From positions 1,054,001 through 1,118,000 of the forward strand of contig NZ_CP081495.1 in assembly GCF_025919725.1 (NCBI RefSeq): 64,000 bases of DNA, in the 5' to 3' direction. The position numbers and the translations under genes were made by a program. This document shows positions 8,346 to 16,867 of the stretch, piece after piece. Every line of letters starts with the position of its first letter. The first letter of the stretch is position 1. Under the pieces are notes generated by a model. That model did no database searches. It saw nothing but the letters and a program-made list of their open reading frames with translations, and was not told where the DNA came from. The stretch comes from Flavobacterium agricola (lineage in GTDB: Bacteria > Bacteroidota > Bacteroidia > Flavobacteriales > Flavobacteriaceae).

Positions 8346-9422
8346 ATGAAAAAACTAATTCTTTTAGCTTGTTTATTTACCAATGCTATTTTTGCTCAAA
8401 TTCAATTTGAACAAACGTTAACCGAAACTTTTAACAAAGCTAAAAAAGAAAATAAAGGCGTATTTATAGAATTTTATAACGAAACCTGTCACCATTGTCA
8501 GCGCGTACAACCTATTTTAGCAAGTAAAGAAGTTGGCGATGTGTACAATAAAACTTTTGTTAGTTATAAAATAAATACGTTTAATGGATTAACTGAAGAA
8601 GAAGAAGATTTTTTAAAAAAACATAAACTTTTTTTTACCGACGTACCTAACTTTGTTTATTTTGATAAAAACGAAAACTTTTTACATTACACCACCGGAA
8701 AGCCGGAAAAAAACTTTATAATTAACTTAGCTACTGATGCATTTAACCCACAAGTTCAAGCTTCTAAACTTGGCGAACGTGTTAAAAACGGAGATAAATC
8801 TTTAGCAACCTTATATCAATATTCGGCTTTAGCACAACTAAATCAAGATAAAGCATTAGCCGATGAAATTGCCGATATGTTGTACAATTCGTTTAATAAA
8901 AATCAGCTTGGGAATGATACTAGCTATATTATATTAAAAAACGCTGTGTTTACAACCAATAATGGCTTTTATACGTATTGGGTAAACAATTTAAATAAGT
9001 TAAAAGGTTTAGATTCGGGCCAATTAAAAAACAACGAAGTTGATATTCTCAAAAACATCATCAGCATCGATTTAACCGATCCGAACTTTAAATGGACGCC
9101 TCAAAGTTTTGAACAACTAAAAAAATATATGCTTGCAACGGGTTACACAAGCAAACCCGAAAACATTTTAGTAAGCAAACGCGTTGAATTTTTTGATGCT
9201 AAAAACCCGAGTAAAGAAATCAATAGTTATTTTGAAGGAATTTTGAAAGACAACGCGTATGAATTAGAAGATAAGGTTTATATTTTAGGTGCGTTAAACT
9301 CCGAGCTTAAAAACAAACAAGCTAAAAAAGAAATAACAAAATTTGCTGATCTGCTTTTAAAACAAGCTAAAACTGCAAACGATGCAGATGCAATTGCGCA
9401 ATTAGAAAACATTAAAAAATAA
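8346..9422 (+). CDS. Secreted thioredoxin-like protein (CHHC active site)
   Basis: A 358-residue exported protein. An N-terminal signal peptide (MKKLILLACLFTNAIFAQ) is followed by a thioredoxin-fold domain (about 20-135) whose active site is ETCHHCQRV, with Cys 48 and Cys 51 in a CxxC pair, and the cis-Pro region VPNFVYFDKN. The remainder (about 145-358) is helical and Lys-rich, without a motif I can name. It probably acts as a periplasmic thiol-disulfide enzyme or a sensor of one. A perfect bidirectional terminator follows. Confidence 0.82.
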   Translation: MKKLILLACLFTNAIFAQIQFEQTLTETFNKAKKENKGVFIEFYNETCHHCQRVQPILASKEVGDVYNKTFVSYKINTFNGLTEEEEDFLKKHKLFFTDVPNFVYFDKNENFLHYTTGKPEKNFIINLATDAFNPQVQASKLGERVKNGDKSLATLYQYSALAQLNQDKALADEIADMLYNSFNKNQLGNDTSYIILKNAVFTTNNGFYTYWVNNLNKLKGLDSGQLKNNEVDILKNIISIDLTDPNFKWTPQSFEQLKKYMLATGYTSKPENILVSKRVEFFDAKNPSKEINSYFEGILKDNAYELEDKVYILGALNSELKNKQAKKEITKFADLLLKQAKTANDADAIAQLENIKK

Positions 9423-9454
9423 AAAAAAGAACTCCAATTGGAGTTCTTTTTTTT
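9421..9454. terminator. Bidirectional terminator
   Basis: A perfect 17-base inverted repeat centred at 9437/9438 (core AGAACTCCAA / TTGGAGTTCT) with A and T runs; it ends both the thioredoxin-like gene and the convergent small gene. Confidence 0.93.
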
Positions 9455-9734
9455 AATAAACTATTTTGTAAATTCTGTTAATAGGTAAAACAATACCTTG
9501 TTTTAAAATAACTCGGGCATCGGTAACGCCCCAAACTGTTGTATCTACTCGGTATTTTGTAGAATCGTCTTCAAAAAACAATTCAACTTTAATATGATCA
9601 CCATTTCCTAAAATAGTAACTTTATCTAAATCTGATAAGCGCTTCGCTATTTCTTCTTTATCTTGTAAAACATCAGTTGTAGGAAAATGCAATGTATCTA
9701 TTTTTTCCTTTTCTATTATTTGAAAATTTTCCAT
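9453..9734 (-). CDS. Small conserved-looking protein, unknown function
   Basis: A 93-residue soluble protein without a signal peptide or membrane segment. It is mixed alpha/beta, with a charged N-terminal half (DKEEIAKRLSDLDKVT) and a C-terminal beta-rich half (YRVDTTVWGVTDARVILKQGIVLPINRIYKIVY) that resembles a small barrel. I do not recognise a named family. It is a single gene, convergent with the thioredoxin-like gene. Codon use and the clean start at 9734 support it as a real gene. Confidence 0.7.
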   Translation of the reverse strand: MENFQIIEKEKIDTLHFPTTDVLQDKEEIAKRLSDLDKVTILGNGDHIKVELFFEDDSTKYRVDTTVWGVTDARVILKQGIVLPINRIYKIVY

Positions 9735-9778
9735 TGTAATTTAATTTTTATTGTAACGTTTTTTCTAATATTAAAGTA

Positions 9779-9814
9779 CAAAAAAATAAAGACTATTTAA
9801 ACATAGTCTTTATT
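9779..9814 (-). terminator. Intrinsic terminator, minus strand, orphan
   Basis: A perfect 12-base stem with a 6-base loop, followed on the minus strand by seven T. No annotated minus-strand gene lies directly upstream of it. Confidence 0.65.
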
Positions 9815-9944
9815 AAAAATAACAAAAAAACTCTTAAAATTTCAGGGTAAATCACATGTTATTTAAAAAAATTTAACATTAGATTTTAATATATATTTTA
9901 AGCGTTTAAAATTAATAGTTATAAACTCGGGGAAGTTGTAAAAC
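9779..9944 (-). ncRNA. Candidate small RNA (or leader) upstream of smpB, unnamed
   Basis: Inferred from signals only. A TAGTTTTG box at 9958-9951 predicts a start near 9944. The transcript would contain small hairpins (AACT-TCCCCG-AGTT, TTTAA-ACGC-TTAAA, ATGTTA/TAACAT) and end at a 12-base stem (AATAAAGACTAT / ATAGTCTTTATT, 9785-9814) followed by a run of seven U. It carries no start codon with a sensible frame and matches no RNA family I know. The -33 TTG lies 26 bases from the box, which is longer than usual. It may instead be chance sequence in an AT-rich gap. Confidence 0.3.
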
Positions 9945-10051
9945 ATGCCGCAAAACTACTTTTTATAAACGCAGTAATTCCTGACAAATATCATGTTTCT
10001 GCACTTGATTAAAAAAATAACGTTATTTTTATAACTTGTAGTAAAATAAAT

Positions 10052-10059
10052 TATTTTTG
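10052..10059 (+). promoter_or_regulatory. -7 promoter box of smpB, possibly leaderless transcript
   Basis: TATTTTTG matches TAnnTTTG and ends only 4 bases before the smpB ATG at 10064, placing the expected transcription start at or next to the start codon. A TTG lies 13 bases upstream of the box, closer than the usual spacing. Confidence 0.5.
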
Positions 10060-10063
10060 TAGC

Positions 10064-10513
10064 ATGGTCAAAAATGTAAATATCCTAAATAAAAGAGCAA
10101 AATTCGATTACGAATTTTTAGAAAAATATAACGCAGGTATTGTATTAACCGGTACCGAAATTAAATCCATCAGATTGGGTAAAGCTTCTATTGCCGAAAG
10201 TTTTTGTGAATTTCATGGTTTAGAACTTTTCATGATTAATTCTCATATTGAAGAATATTCATACGGAACGCATTACAATCATAAAGCCAAAAGCGAACGT
10301 AAACTTTTATTAAACAAACGCGAATTAAAAGGTTTAAATAAAAGCTTACAAAACAAAGGTTTAACCATTGTACCTTTACGTTTGTATACCAACGAAAAAG
10401 GATTGGCTAAAGTAGAAATTGCTTTGGCACGCGGTAAGAAAAATTACGACAAACGCGAAAGCATTAAAGAACGAGATACGCAACGCGATTTAGATCGATT
10501 AAAGAAAATTTAA
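10064..10513 (+). CDS. smpB: SsrA-binding protein SmpB
   Basis: Binds tmRNA and delivers it to stalled ribosomes for trans-translation. The 149-residue protein has the whole SmpB fold: NILNKRAKFDYEFLEKYNAGIVL at the start, TGTEIKSIRLGKASIAESFC, LFMINSHIEEYSYG, the RNA-binding RKLLLNKRELKGL, and VPLRLYTNEKGLAKVEIALARGKKNYDKRE followed by a basic C-terminal tail. The ATG at 10064 matches family N-termini even though it lies very close to the promoter box. No ssrA gene is seen beside it. Confidence 0.97.
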   Translation: MVKNVNILNKRAKFDYEFLEKYNAGIVLTGTEIKSIRLGKASIAESFCEFHGLELFMINSHIEEYSYGTHYNHKAKSERKLLLNKRELKGLNKSLQNKGLTIVPLRLYTNEKGLAKVEIALARGKKNYDKRESIKERDTQRDLDRLKKI

Positions 10514-10516
10514 GGT

Positions 10517-10550
10517 AATCGCTTATTTACTTAGTAGATAAGCGATTTTG
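10517..10550 (+). terminator. Terminator after smpB
   Basis: Stem AATCGCTTAT / ATAAGCGATT (10517-10526 and 10538-10547) with an 11-base loop and a short T run; weaker than the others in the window. Confidence 0.65.
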
Positions 10551-10582
10551 TACTATATTTAGTTACTAATAATAAAACAAAC

Positions 10583-12757
10583 ATGAAAAAATACAGTTTT
10601 TTACTTGTGCTTTTAGCAACCCATTTAGGTTTTGCACAACGTACATTAACCATTCAAGAAGCAACTTTAAGCAGCAGTGCTTTTAGTGTAGAAAATTTAA
10701 ATGGTATAAAATGGTCTAAAAACGACAATACAGTTTCGTATTTAGATGCGAGCTATCAAAACTTAATTGTTCAAAGTGCAGTTACCCAACGTAACGAAAC
10801 CATTGCAACAAAATCTGATATCGAAAAAGCATTAAAAAACGCGCTACCAAACGAAACGTTTGCCTTAAAAACATTTCCCTACAATTACAATTGGGTAAAT
10901 TACAACCTAATTACCTTTACTGTTGCTTCAGAGCAAAATAAATATATAGTTGAGTATAACACCAACACAAAAAATATTTTATCTGCTTTACCGTATGCAG
11001 AAAATGGTACAAATGCTATTGTAAATGCTAGCAATAGCTTGGTTGCTTGGTTAGATGGTAACAATATTAAAATTACCAATGCAGAAAACGTAACTAAAAA
11101 CGTTACCAATGATGCCGATACTGCCATAGTTAATGGATCTGATAATACGCATCGCCAAGAATTTGGAATTGATCGCGGTATGTGGTGGAGCCCAACTGCA
11201 GATAAGTTATTGTACTACAGAAAAGACGAAAGCATGGTAGCTGATTATCCGTTACCACAATGGGATACGCGTGTTGCGACAATTAAAAACACAAAATACC
11301 CAATGGCGGGCGAAAAATCTGAAGAAGTTACATTAATTGTATATGATTTAAAAACCGATCGTAAAGTAACGCTTAAAACCGATGGAGATAAAGAACAATA
11401 TTTAACAACCGTAACCTGGTCACCAAATGGAGAGTCGGTTTATGTTGGTGTTTTAAATCGTGGACAAGATCATTTAAAATTAAATGCATACGATGCAACA
11501 ACAGGTAACTTTATAAAAACATTGTTTGAAGAAAAACTTAGCACTTGGGTAGAACCGCAACATGCTTTACTTTTTGTTCCGAACGATGCAGAACATTTTA
11601 TTTACCAAACCGATGCAGAAGGTTTCAACCAAATGTATTTATACAATACCAAAGGTAAATTGGTAAGAAAATTAGGTTTTGAAAATGTAATTGTAGAAAA
11701 AGTTTTAGGTTTTAGTAAAGACGGAAAATCAATCAGTTACATGGGAATTACCAATAATGGTTTAGACCGTCAATTATTTCAAGTTGAACTGAAAAAAGGT
11801 AAAACCAAACAACTAACAACAGAACCTGGTTATCATAATGCAAGTTTAAGTACAGATGGCACGTTTTTATTAGATCAGTATTCAAACGTAAACACGCCAA
11901 ACGTAATTCAAATCATCAATTTAAAAAACAAAAAAACTCAAGTTTTGGTTGATGCTAAAAATCCGTTTGAAGGATTAATTGATATGCCTAAAATGGAATT
12001 GGTAGAAATTACGGCTGCAGACGGTAAAACGCCATTAAACGGACGTATTATTTATCCATTAAATTATGATGCAAACAAAAAATACCCGGTAATGATTTAC
12101 GTTTACGGAGGTTCGCATGCACAATTGGTTAAAAACCGTTGGATGGGCGGCGCTTCGTTATTTGATTATTATATGGCACAAAACGATTATGTAGTATTTA
12201 CTGTAGATAATCGCGGGAGCGATGCCCGTGGACGTGATTTTACACGCGTAACCCACCGAAATTTAGGTGTGAATGAAATGGCCGATCAATTAAAAGGCGT
12301 TGATTATTTAAAATCGCTTGCTATTGTGGACCAAAATAAAATTGGAGTTTACGGCTGGAGCTACGGAGGTTTTATGACAACTTCTTTACTTTTAAATTAC
12401 AACGATATTTTTAAAGTTGGTGTTGCCGGAGGTCCGGTAATGGATTGGAAATGGTACGAAGCGATGTACGGTGAGCGTTACATGGATACACCGCAAGAAA
12501 ATCCAGAAGGTTACGCAAAAACATCAACCCTAAATAAAGTTAAAGATTTAAAAGGCGATTTGTTAATTATTCACGGAGCGCAAGATCCAGTGGTAGTTCA
12601 GCAACATTCTATGGAATTTATAGAGGCGTGCATTAAAGCTGGTATTCAAGTAGATTACTTTTTATATCCAACGCACGAGCACAACGTTCGCGGCATAGAT
12701 CGTGTACATTTAAACACTAAAATAGCACGTTATTTTGATACGTATTTAAAAAGATAA
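10583..12757 (+). CDS. Secreted dipeptidyl peptidase IV-type serine peptidase (family S9)
   Basis: A 724-residue exported peptidase that removes N-terminal dipeptides, typically Xaa-Pro. A signal peptide (MKKYSFLLVLLATHLGFAQ) precedes the DPP-IV N-terminal beta-propeller (about 40-460), which includes the RQEFGIDRGMWWSPTADKLLYYR region with its Glu-bearing segment. The alpha/beta hydrolase domain has the nucleophile in GWSYGG (Ser 593), Asp 668 in HGAQDPVV and His 700 in THEHNVRG; the spacing of 75 and 32 residues fits the S9B triad. It acts in the periplasm or at the surface in peptide use and is flanked by terminators. Confidence 0.94.
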   Translation: MKKYSFLLVLLATHLGFAQRTLTIQEATLSSSAFSVENLNGIKWSKNDNTVSYLDASYQNLIVQSAVTQRNETIATKSDIEKALKNALPNETFALKTFPYNYNWVNYNLITFTVASEQNKYIVEYNTNTKNILSALPYAENGTNAIVNASNSLVAWLDGNNIKITNAENVTKNVTNDADTAIVNGSDNTHRQEFGIDRGMWWSPTADKLLYYRKDESMVADYPLPQWDTRVATIKNTKYPMAGEKSEEVTLIVYDLKTDRKVTLKTDGDKEQYLTTVTWSPNGESVYVGVLNRGQDHLKLNAYDATTGNFIKTLFEEKLSTWVEPQHALLFVPNDAEHFIYQTDAEGFNQMYLYNTKGKLVRKLGFENVIVEKVLGFSKDGKSISYMGITNNGLDRQLFQVELKKGKTKQLTTEPGYHNASLSTDGTFLLDQYSNVNTPNVIQIINLKNKKTQVLVDAKNPFEGLIDMPKMELVEITAADGKTPLNGRIIYPLNYDANKKYPVMIYVYGGSHAQLVKNRWMGGASLFDYYMAQNDYVVFTVDNRGSDARGRDFTRVTHRNLGVNEMADQLKGVDYLKSLAIVDQNKIGVYGWSYGGFMTTSLLLNYNDIFKVGVAGGPVMDWKWYEAMYGERYMDTPQENPEGYAKTSTLNKVKDLKGDLLIIHGAQDPVVVQQHSMEFIEACIKAGIQVDYFLYPTHEHNVRGIDRVHLNTKIARYFDTYLKR

Positions 12758-12762
12758 AATAA

Positions 12763-12793
12763 AAAAAAGACAGCTAAAAGCTGTCTTTTTTTA
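12763..12793. terminator. Bidirectional terminator
   Basis: Stem AGACAGCT / AGCTGTCT with a 3-base loop, extended by A and T runs on both sides, between the convergent peptidase and pdxH genes. Confidence 0.88.
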
Positions 12794-13435
12794 TGATGAT
12801 AAACGTTCAATTTTCCAATCCATTTCATCTCGTATGCTATAACGAATACGATCGTGTAAACGGTTCGGACGTCCTTGCCAAAATTCTACCGAAACGGGCC
12901 TAACTAAAAAACCACCCCAAAACTCCGGACGTGGAACTTCTTTTCCTTCCCACTGCTGTTCTAATTCTTTTAAGCGATTTTCTAAAAATTCACGATTTGG
13001 AATTACATCGCTTTGAGGAGAAACAATGGCACCAATTTGGCTACCAAACGGACGCGAATGAAAATAGTTATCCGAATCTAAATCTGATGTTTTTTCGGCT
13101 AAACCTTTAATAATTACCTGACGTTCTATGCTTGGCCAAAAAAAAGACAAACAAACGTGCGGATTGGCTTGTAAAGCTTTTCCTTTTTCAGATTCGTAAT
13201 TGGTATAAAAAACAAACCCGTTTTCGTTGTATTTTTTTAATAAAACAACGCGTGCTTTAGGAAACCCATCTAAACCTAAAGTCGAAATCGTCATGGCATT
13301 CACCTCTTCTACTCCACCAAATGCTTCGGTTTCTTTAAACCATTTATGAAACAAGTTTAACGGATCTTCTGGTAATTCATTTTCGTTCAACGCACTTTTT
13401 TCGTACGATTTTCTATAGTTAGTTAAATCACTCAT
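12791..13435 (-). CDS. pdxH: Pyridoxamine 5'-phosphate oxidase
   Basis: FMN enzyme that oxidises pyridoxine or pyridoxamine 5'-phosphate to pyridoxal phosphate, the last step of vitamin B6 synthesis and salvage. The 214-residue length is normal. Visible family features are EVNAMTISTLGLDGFPKARVVLLK, the FMN-binding GFVFYTNYESEKGKAL, FFWPSIERQVIIKG, FHSRPFGSQIGAIVSPQSDVI, and the C-terminal signature PEFWGGFLVRPVSVEFWQGR followed by NRLHDRIRY and IERLSS at the very end. It is the only gene between the terminator and the araC-type locus and is probably monocistronic or cotranscribed behind it. Confidence 0.97.
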   Translation of the reverse strand: MSDLTNYRKSYEKSALNENELPEDPLNLFHKWFKETEAFGGVEEVNAMTISTLGLDGFPKARVVLLKKYNENGFVFYTNYESEKGKALQANPHVCLSFFWPSIERQVIIKGLAEKTSDLDSDNYFHSRPFGSQIGAIVSPQSDVIPNREFLENRLKELEQQWEGKEVPRPEFWGGFLVRPVSVEFWQGRPNRLHDRIRYSIRDEMDWKIERLSS

Positions 13436-13479
13436 TATTTCGTTATTTCAGGTAAAATTAATTAATTTTTGGGTACTTT

Positions 13480-14365
13480 TTATAGCTTTCTAAAACTTAA
13501 TGGCGACATGCCGCTTTTGCGTTTAAAAAATTTTCCGAAAGCAGATTGGTCTGAAAAGTTTAAAATATCTGCAATTTCTTGTACCGTTAAATCGGGCTGT
13601 TTTAATAATTGACGGGCTTCACTGTACAATAAATCAAAAATAAAATCAGAAACCGTTTGCCCCGTAAGCTTTTTTACAATTTGTGTTAAATAATGTGATG
13701 TGATATGAATATGATCGGCGTAAAATTGCACCAAATGTTCGGTTTTGTAATGCTTTAAAATTAAAGTTAAAAACTGCTGAAAGTAAACATCTTCCCGACT
13801 CGGGTTATCATCTATTTCTTGTAAATAATTGGTTTCTATACAATGGCTTAAATCTAAAAAGTAAATGCGCAACGCATTTAGCAACATTTCGCGATAATAA
13901 TTATGTTGTGTTTGTAAGCTGATATCATTAATAAACCGAACGGGCTGTTAACAAATTAAAATCAGAATCGTTTAAATGCAAAATTGGATTTTTGTACATT
14001 TTTACGTTGTACTTTACCCGTTTATACAGCATATCAATCGAGAACATTTCGGCCACATAATCCTTCTCAATATATAAACTTAAACAAACAAAATCAGAAC
14101 TTACCTGCTGTATTTTAAACAAATGTCCAAAAGATAGCAGTAACATATCCTGCGTTTGAACCTGATGTTTTCTAAAATTAATTTCTACCTCAGCAGTTCC
14201 AGATAAAACCAATAAAAACAAAGTTGATTTTAAGTTGATATTTTGTTGCAAAACAGATAAAAACTGCTGCTGATTTAATTGCAATACGCTCAAACTTCTT
14301 TTCGTACTATCTTTCTGGCTGCTTGCTGTAAACAAATCATAATCATAAATTATTTTGTCTGCCAT
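13480..14365 (-). pseudogene. AraC-family transcriptional regulator, broken by a frameshift
   Basis: Two adjacent minus-strand frames make one AraC/XylS regulator of about 294 residues. The first (14365-13928) holds the N-terminal cupin-like sensing domain; the second (13887-13480) holds the C-terminal double helix-turn-helix domain ending in LTVQEIADILNFSDQSAFGKFFKRKSGMSPLSFRK. They differ by +1. Removing one base from the GGG at 13942-13944 (CCC on the coding strand) joins them as NLLTA-VRFINDISLQ-TQHNYYREML, a natural linker. The gene is divergent from a TolC/HlyD/MFS operon, its likely target. A single-base sequence error and a genuine inactivating mutation are both possible. Confidence 0.83.
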
Positions 14366-14394
14366 TTTTTATTAAATCTTTTGTATTACAATAA

Positions 14395-14427
14395 CAAAAA
14401 TATTCAAAATAAACCAATTCTATACAA
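14395..14427 (-). promoter_or_regulatory. Promoter of the araC-type gene
   Basis: On the minus strand TTG (14427-14425), a 22-base spacer, and TATTTTTG (14402-14395) match the Bacteroidota consensus, about 30 bases before the start at 14365. Confidence 0.55.
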
Positions 14428-14435
14428 AAATAGAA
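14418..14435. promoter_or_regulatory. Operator-like dyad between the araC-type gene and the efflux operon
   Basis: TTCTAT-ACAAAA-ATAGAA, a perfect 6-6-6 inverted repeat that covers the -33 element of the regulator promoter and lies 60-77 bases before the efflux operon start. A control site is inferred from its location only. Confidence 0.4.
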
Positions 14436-14494
14436 TAACTAATTTTTTAAAAATTGACGGAAATTTGCCTACGAATTAGTGTAAGATATTTTTT

Positions 14495-15808
14495 ATGAAA
14501 TTAAGAACAAAAGTACTGCTGTGTTTTTGTGTGCTAAGCAGCTTACCAAGCTATTTACAAGCACAAAACAAAATGTACAACCTAAACGATTTGTTTGCCT
14601 TGGCCGATGCAAACAACCGCGATTTAAAGGTTTTAGAAAACTATGCAAAAATTGAAGAACAAGCTGTTCGGGATGAAAAAAACAACCGATTACCCGACGT
14701 AAATGCCACAGTAATGGCTTCGTACATTGGCGACGGGTACATTACAGGCCGAAATTTTAAAAACGGTTTTAGCGTACCTATTCCGGAATTTGGAAACAAC
14801 TTTATTGTAGAAGCCAAACAACTTATTTTTGCCGGTGGTGCAGTAAATGCTGCCATTGCTAAAGCCAAAAACAAGCAATCTTTAACGGTTTTAGAAAAAG
14901 AAAAAGTGCAGCAAGGCATTCGTTTGGGAATTGTTGGATATTATTTAGAAATACAAAAGCTAAACAATCAAAAACAAATTATTGAAAACAACATCAAACA
15001 AACCCAAAAAGTAATAGAACAAGTTACTGCCAAAACCGAACAAGGCATTAGCTTAAAAAACAACATTACGCGCTTTGAACTGCAATTACAAGCCTTGCAA
15101 CTAAATTTAATTCGAGTAAATAATGCTACAGCTATTATAAACAACGAATTAGTTAAAATGGTTCAGCTACCATTAGGTACGCAATTGCATTTAGAACCAA
15201 TTAATCAAATTACGAAAGAAAGTAACGACGATCGTGAATATTGGCAAAACGTGGCAAGCAAAAACGCGAAAGAACTAAAACAAAGTGTTTTAGAAGTTGA
15301 AAATGCAGCGCACACCGAAAAACAAGCAAAGTCGAGCAAATTACCACAACTTTTTGCCTTTGCTGGCAATTACTTTAATGGACCGGTCATGATAGAAATT
15401 CCGGTTTTAAACAACAATTTTAATTATTGGAATGTGGGCGTTGGTTTAAGTTATGATATTTCGTCTTTATACAAATCAAACGCTAAAATTAAACAAACCC
15501 GATTTTTAAAGGAAAATGCTTTAGAACAGCAAGAAAATAAAAAAGAGCAGGTTGCGCTAGAAATAGAATCGGCACGTATTAAATACAACGAAAGCATTGC
15601 TTTGTACAACACACAACTTAAAAGCATTGAATTGGCAAACCAAAACTACAACGTAATTAAAAATAGATATCTAAATCAGTTGGCGTTGATAACCGAAATG
15701 ATTGATGCCGAAAACACAAAATTAGATGCCGAATTACAAGCAGCTAATGCAGAAATGAATATTCTATTTCACTACTACCAACTTAAAAAAATAGCAGGAA
15801 TTTTATAA
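14495..15808 (+). CDS. TolC-family outer membrane efflux protein
   Basis: A 437-residue outer membrane channel component of a tripartite exporter. It starts with a signal peptide (ending SYLQAQ near residue 24) and then shows the two long-helix halves typical of the OEP fold, such as the ELQLQALQLNLIRVNNATAI stretch and the C-terminal repeat ending YHYYQLKKIAGIL-like. It is the first gene of a three-gene operon with an HlyD-type adaptor (24 bases later) and an MFS transporter. There is no lipobox, unlike the two RND-linked channels in this window. Probable role: export of a toxic compound or drug across both membranes. Confidence 0.88.
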   Translation: MKLRTKVLLCFCVLSSLPSYLQAQNKMYNLNDLFALADANNRDLKVLENYAKIEEQAVRDEKNNRLPDVNATVMASYIGDGYITGRNFKNGFSVPIPEFGNNFIVEAKQLIFAGGAVNAAIAKAKNKQSLTVLEKEKVQQGIRLGIVGYYLEIQKLNNQKQIIENNIKQTQKVIEQVTAKTEQGISLKNNITRFELQLQALQLNLIRVNNATAIINNELVKMVQLPLGTQLHLEPINQITKESNDDREYWQNVASKNAKELKQSVLEVENAAHTEKQAKSSKLPQLFAFAGNYFNGPVMIEIPVLNNNFNYWNVGVGLSYDISSLYKSNAKIKQTRFLKENALEQQENKKEQVALEIESARIKYNESIALYNTQLKSIELANQNYNVIKNRYLNQLALITEMIDAENTKLDAELQAANAEMNILFHYYQLKKIAGIL

Positions 15809-15832
15809 AATCAATTAAAAAAATCATATAAA

Positions 15833-16867
15833 ATGAATCATAAACGCAAAAAAAACACCTATAATATTATTGTTGGCGCTTTAGTTTTAGGCGGATTAGT
15901 TTGGGTAGGTTCTAAATTTTTCTTTTTAGGAAATGTAGAATATACCGACAACGCACAAGTAAAACAATTAATAGTTCCAGCAAACGCAAGGGTTTCTGGC
16001 TATATTAAAGAAATTAAATTTGATGAGTACGAACCTGTAAAAAAAGGAGATACCTTATTAATTATAGAAGATACCGAATTTAGATATCGCTTGGCTCAAG
16101 CTGAAGCCGATTATCAAAGCGCATTAGCTGGTAAAGATATTGTTGCATCATCTGTAAAAACAATTGCAAATAATACAGCGGTAACCGATGCAGGATTGGC
16201 CGAATTAAAAGCTTTATTAGATAATGCTGAAACCGATTACAAACGCTATAAAAAATTATTAGAACAACAATCGGTAACGCAACAGGAATATGATGGTAAA
16301 CACACACAATATGTGGCATTAAAAGCCAAATACGAAACTTTAGCACGCCAAAAACAAACCACCATTTTAGCTACAAACGAGCAAAATTTACGCTTAATGC
16401 AAAACGATGCAGTAATTGAATTGGCAAAAGCTGCGGTGGAATTAGCAAAACTAAACCTATCGTACACGGTAATTGTTGCGCCAACCGATGGACACACCGG
16501 ACGCAAAAATTTACAAGTTGGACAATTACTTCAGCCCGGACAACCGGTTGTAGATATTATTGATAACAATGATATTTGGATTATTGCTAATTATAAAGAA
16601 ACGCAAACGCATCAAATTAAAGAAAATCAAGAAGTTGAATTAGCAGTTGATGCCTTACCTGGCGTTACATTAAAAGGTATTGTAAAATCGGTTGCTAATG
16701 CTACCGGAGCAAGTTTTTCGGTTTTACCACAAGATAATTCTGCGGGTAACTTTGTAAAAATTGAACAACGTATTCCTGTAAAAATTGAATTTGCAGATAG
16801 CAATGATGCTGAATTGCTTCAGAAATTACGTGCAGGAATGAATGTTGAATGTAAAGTACTTTTATAA
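15833..16867 (+). CDS. HlyD/EmrA-type membrane fusion protein
   Basis: A 344-residue periplasmic adaptor with one N-terminal membrane anchor (about residues 11-30, IIVGALVLGGLVWVGSKFFF). The first half-lipoyl motif is VEYTDNAQVKQLIVPANARVSGYIKEI, continuing with FDEYEPVKKGDTLLII; a coiled-coil hairpin (about 80-200) and the second half-lipoyl (VAPTDGHTGRKNLQVGQLLQPGQPVVDI) follow. This layout is EmrA-like, the partner of MFS pumps. Its stop codon overlaps the start of the MFS gene by one base (TAATG), indicating coupled translation. Confidence 0.9.
   Translation: MNHKRKKNTYNIIVGALVLGGLVWVGSKFFFLGNVEYTDNAQVKQLIVPANARVSGYIKEIKFDEYEPVKKGDTLLIIEDTEFRYRLAQAEADYQSALAGKDIVASSVKTIANNTAVTDAGLAELKALLDNAETDYKRYKKLLEQQSVTQQEYDGKHTQYVALKAKYETLARQKQTTILATNEQNLRLMQNDAVIELAKAAVELAKLNLSYTVIVAPTDGHTGRKNLQVGQLLQPGQPVVDIIDNNDIWIIANYKETQTHQIKENQEVELAVDALPGVTLKGIVKSVANATGASFSVLPQDNSAGNFVKIEQRIPVKIEFADSNDAELLQKLRAGMNVECKVLL

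Larger units (their letters stand above)
9735..10063. other. 329-base gene-free region before smpB; holds a possible small RNA
   Basis: No open frame of note. The right end carries the smpB promoter box. On the minus strand a perfect -7 box (TAGTTTTG, 9958-9951) is followed about 140 bases later by a strong intrinsic terminator, so a short untranslated transcript is possible. Confidence 0.5.

Noticed and set aside
9735..10063. A tmRNA (ssrA) gene next to smpB
   Set aside because: No tRNA-like ends, tag frame or adequate length can be found in the gap.
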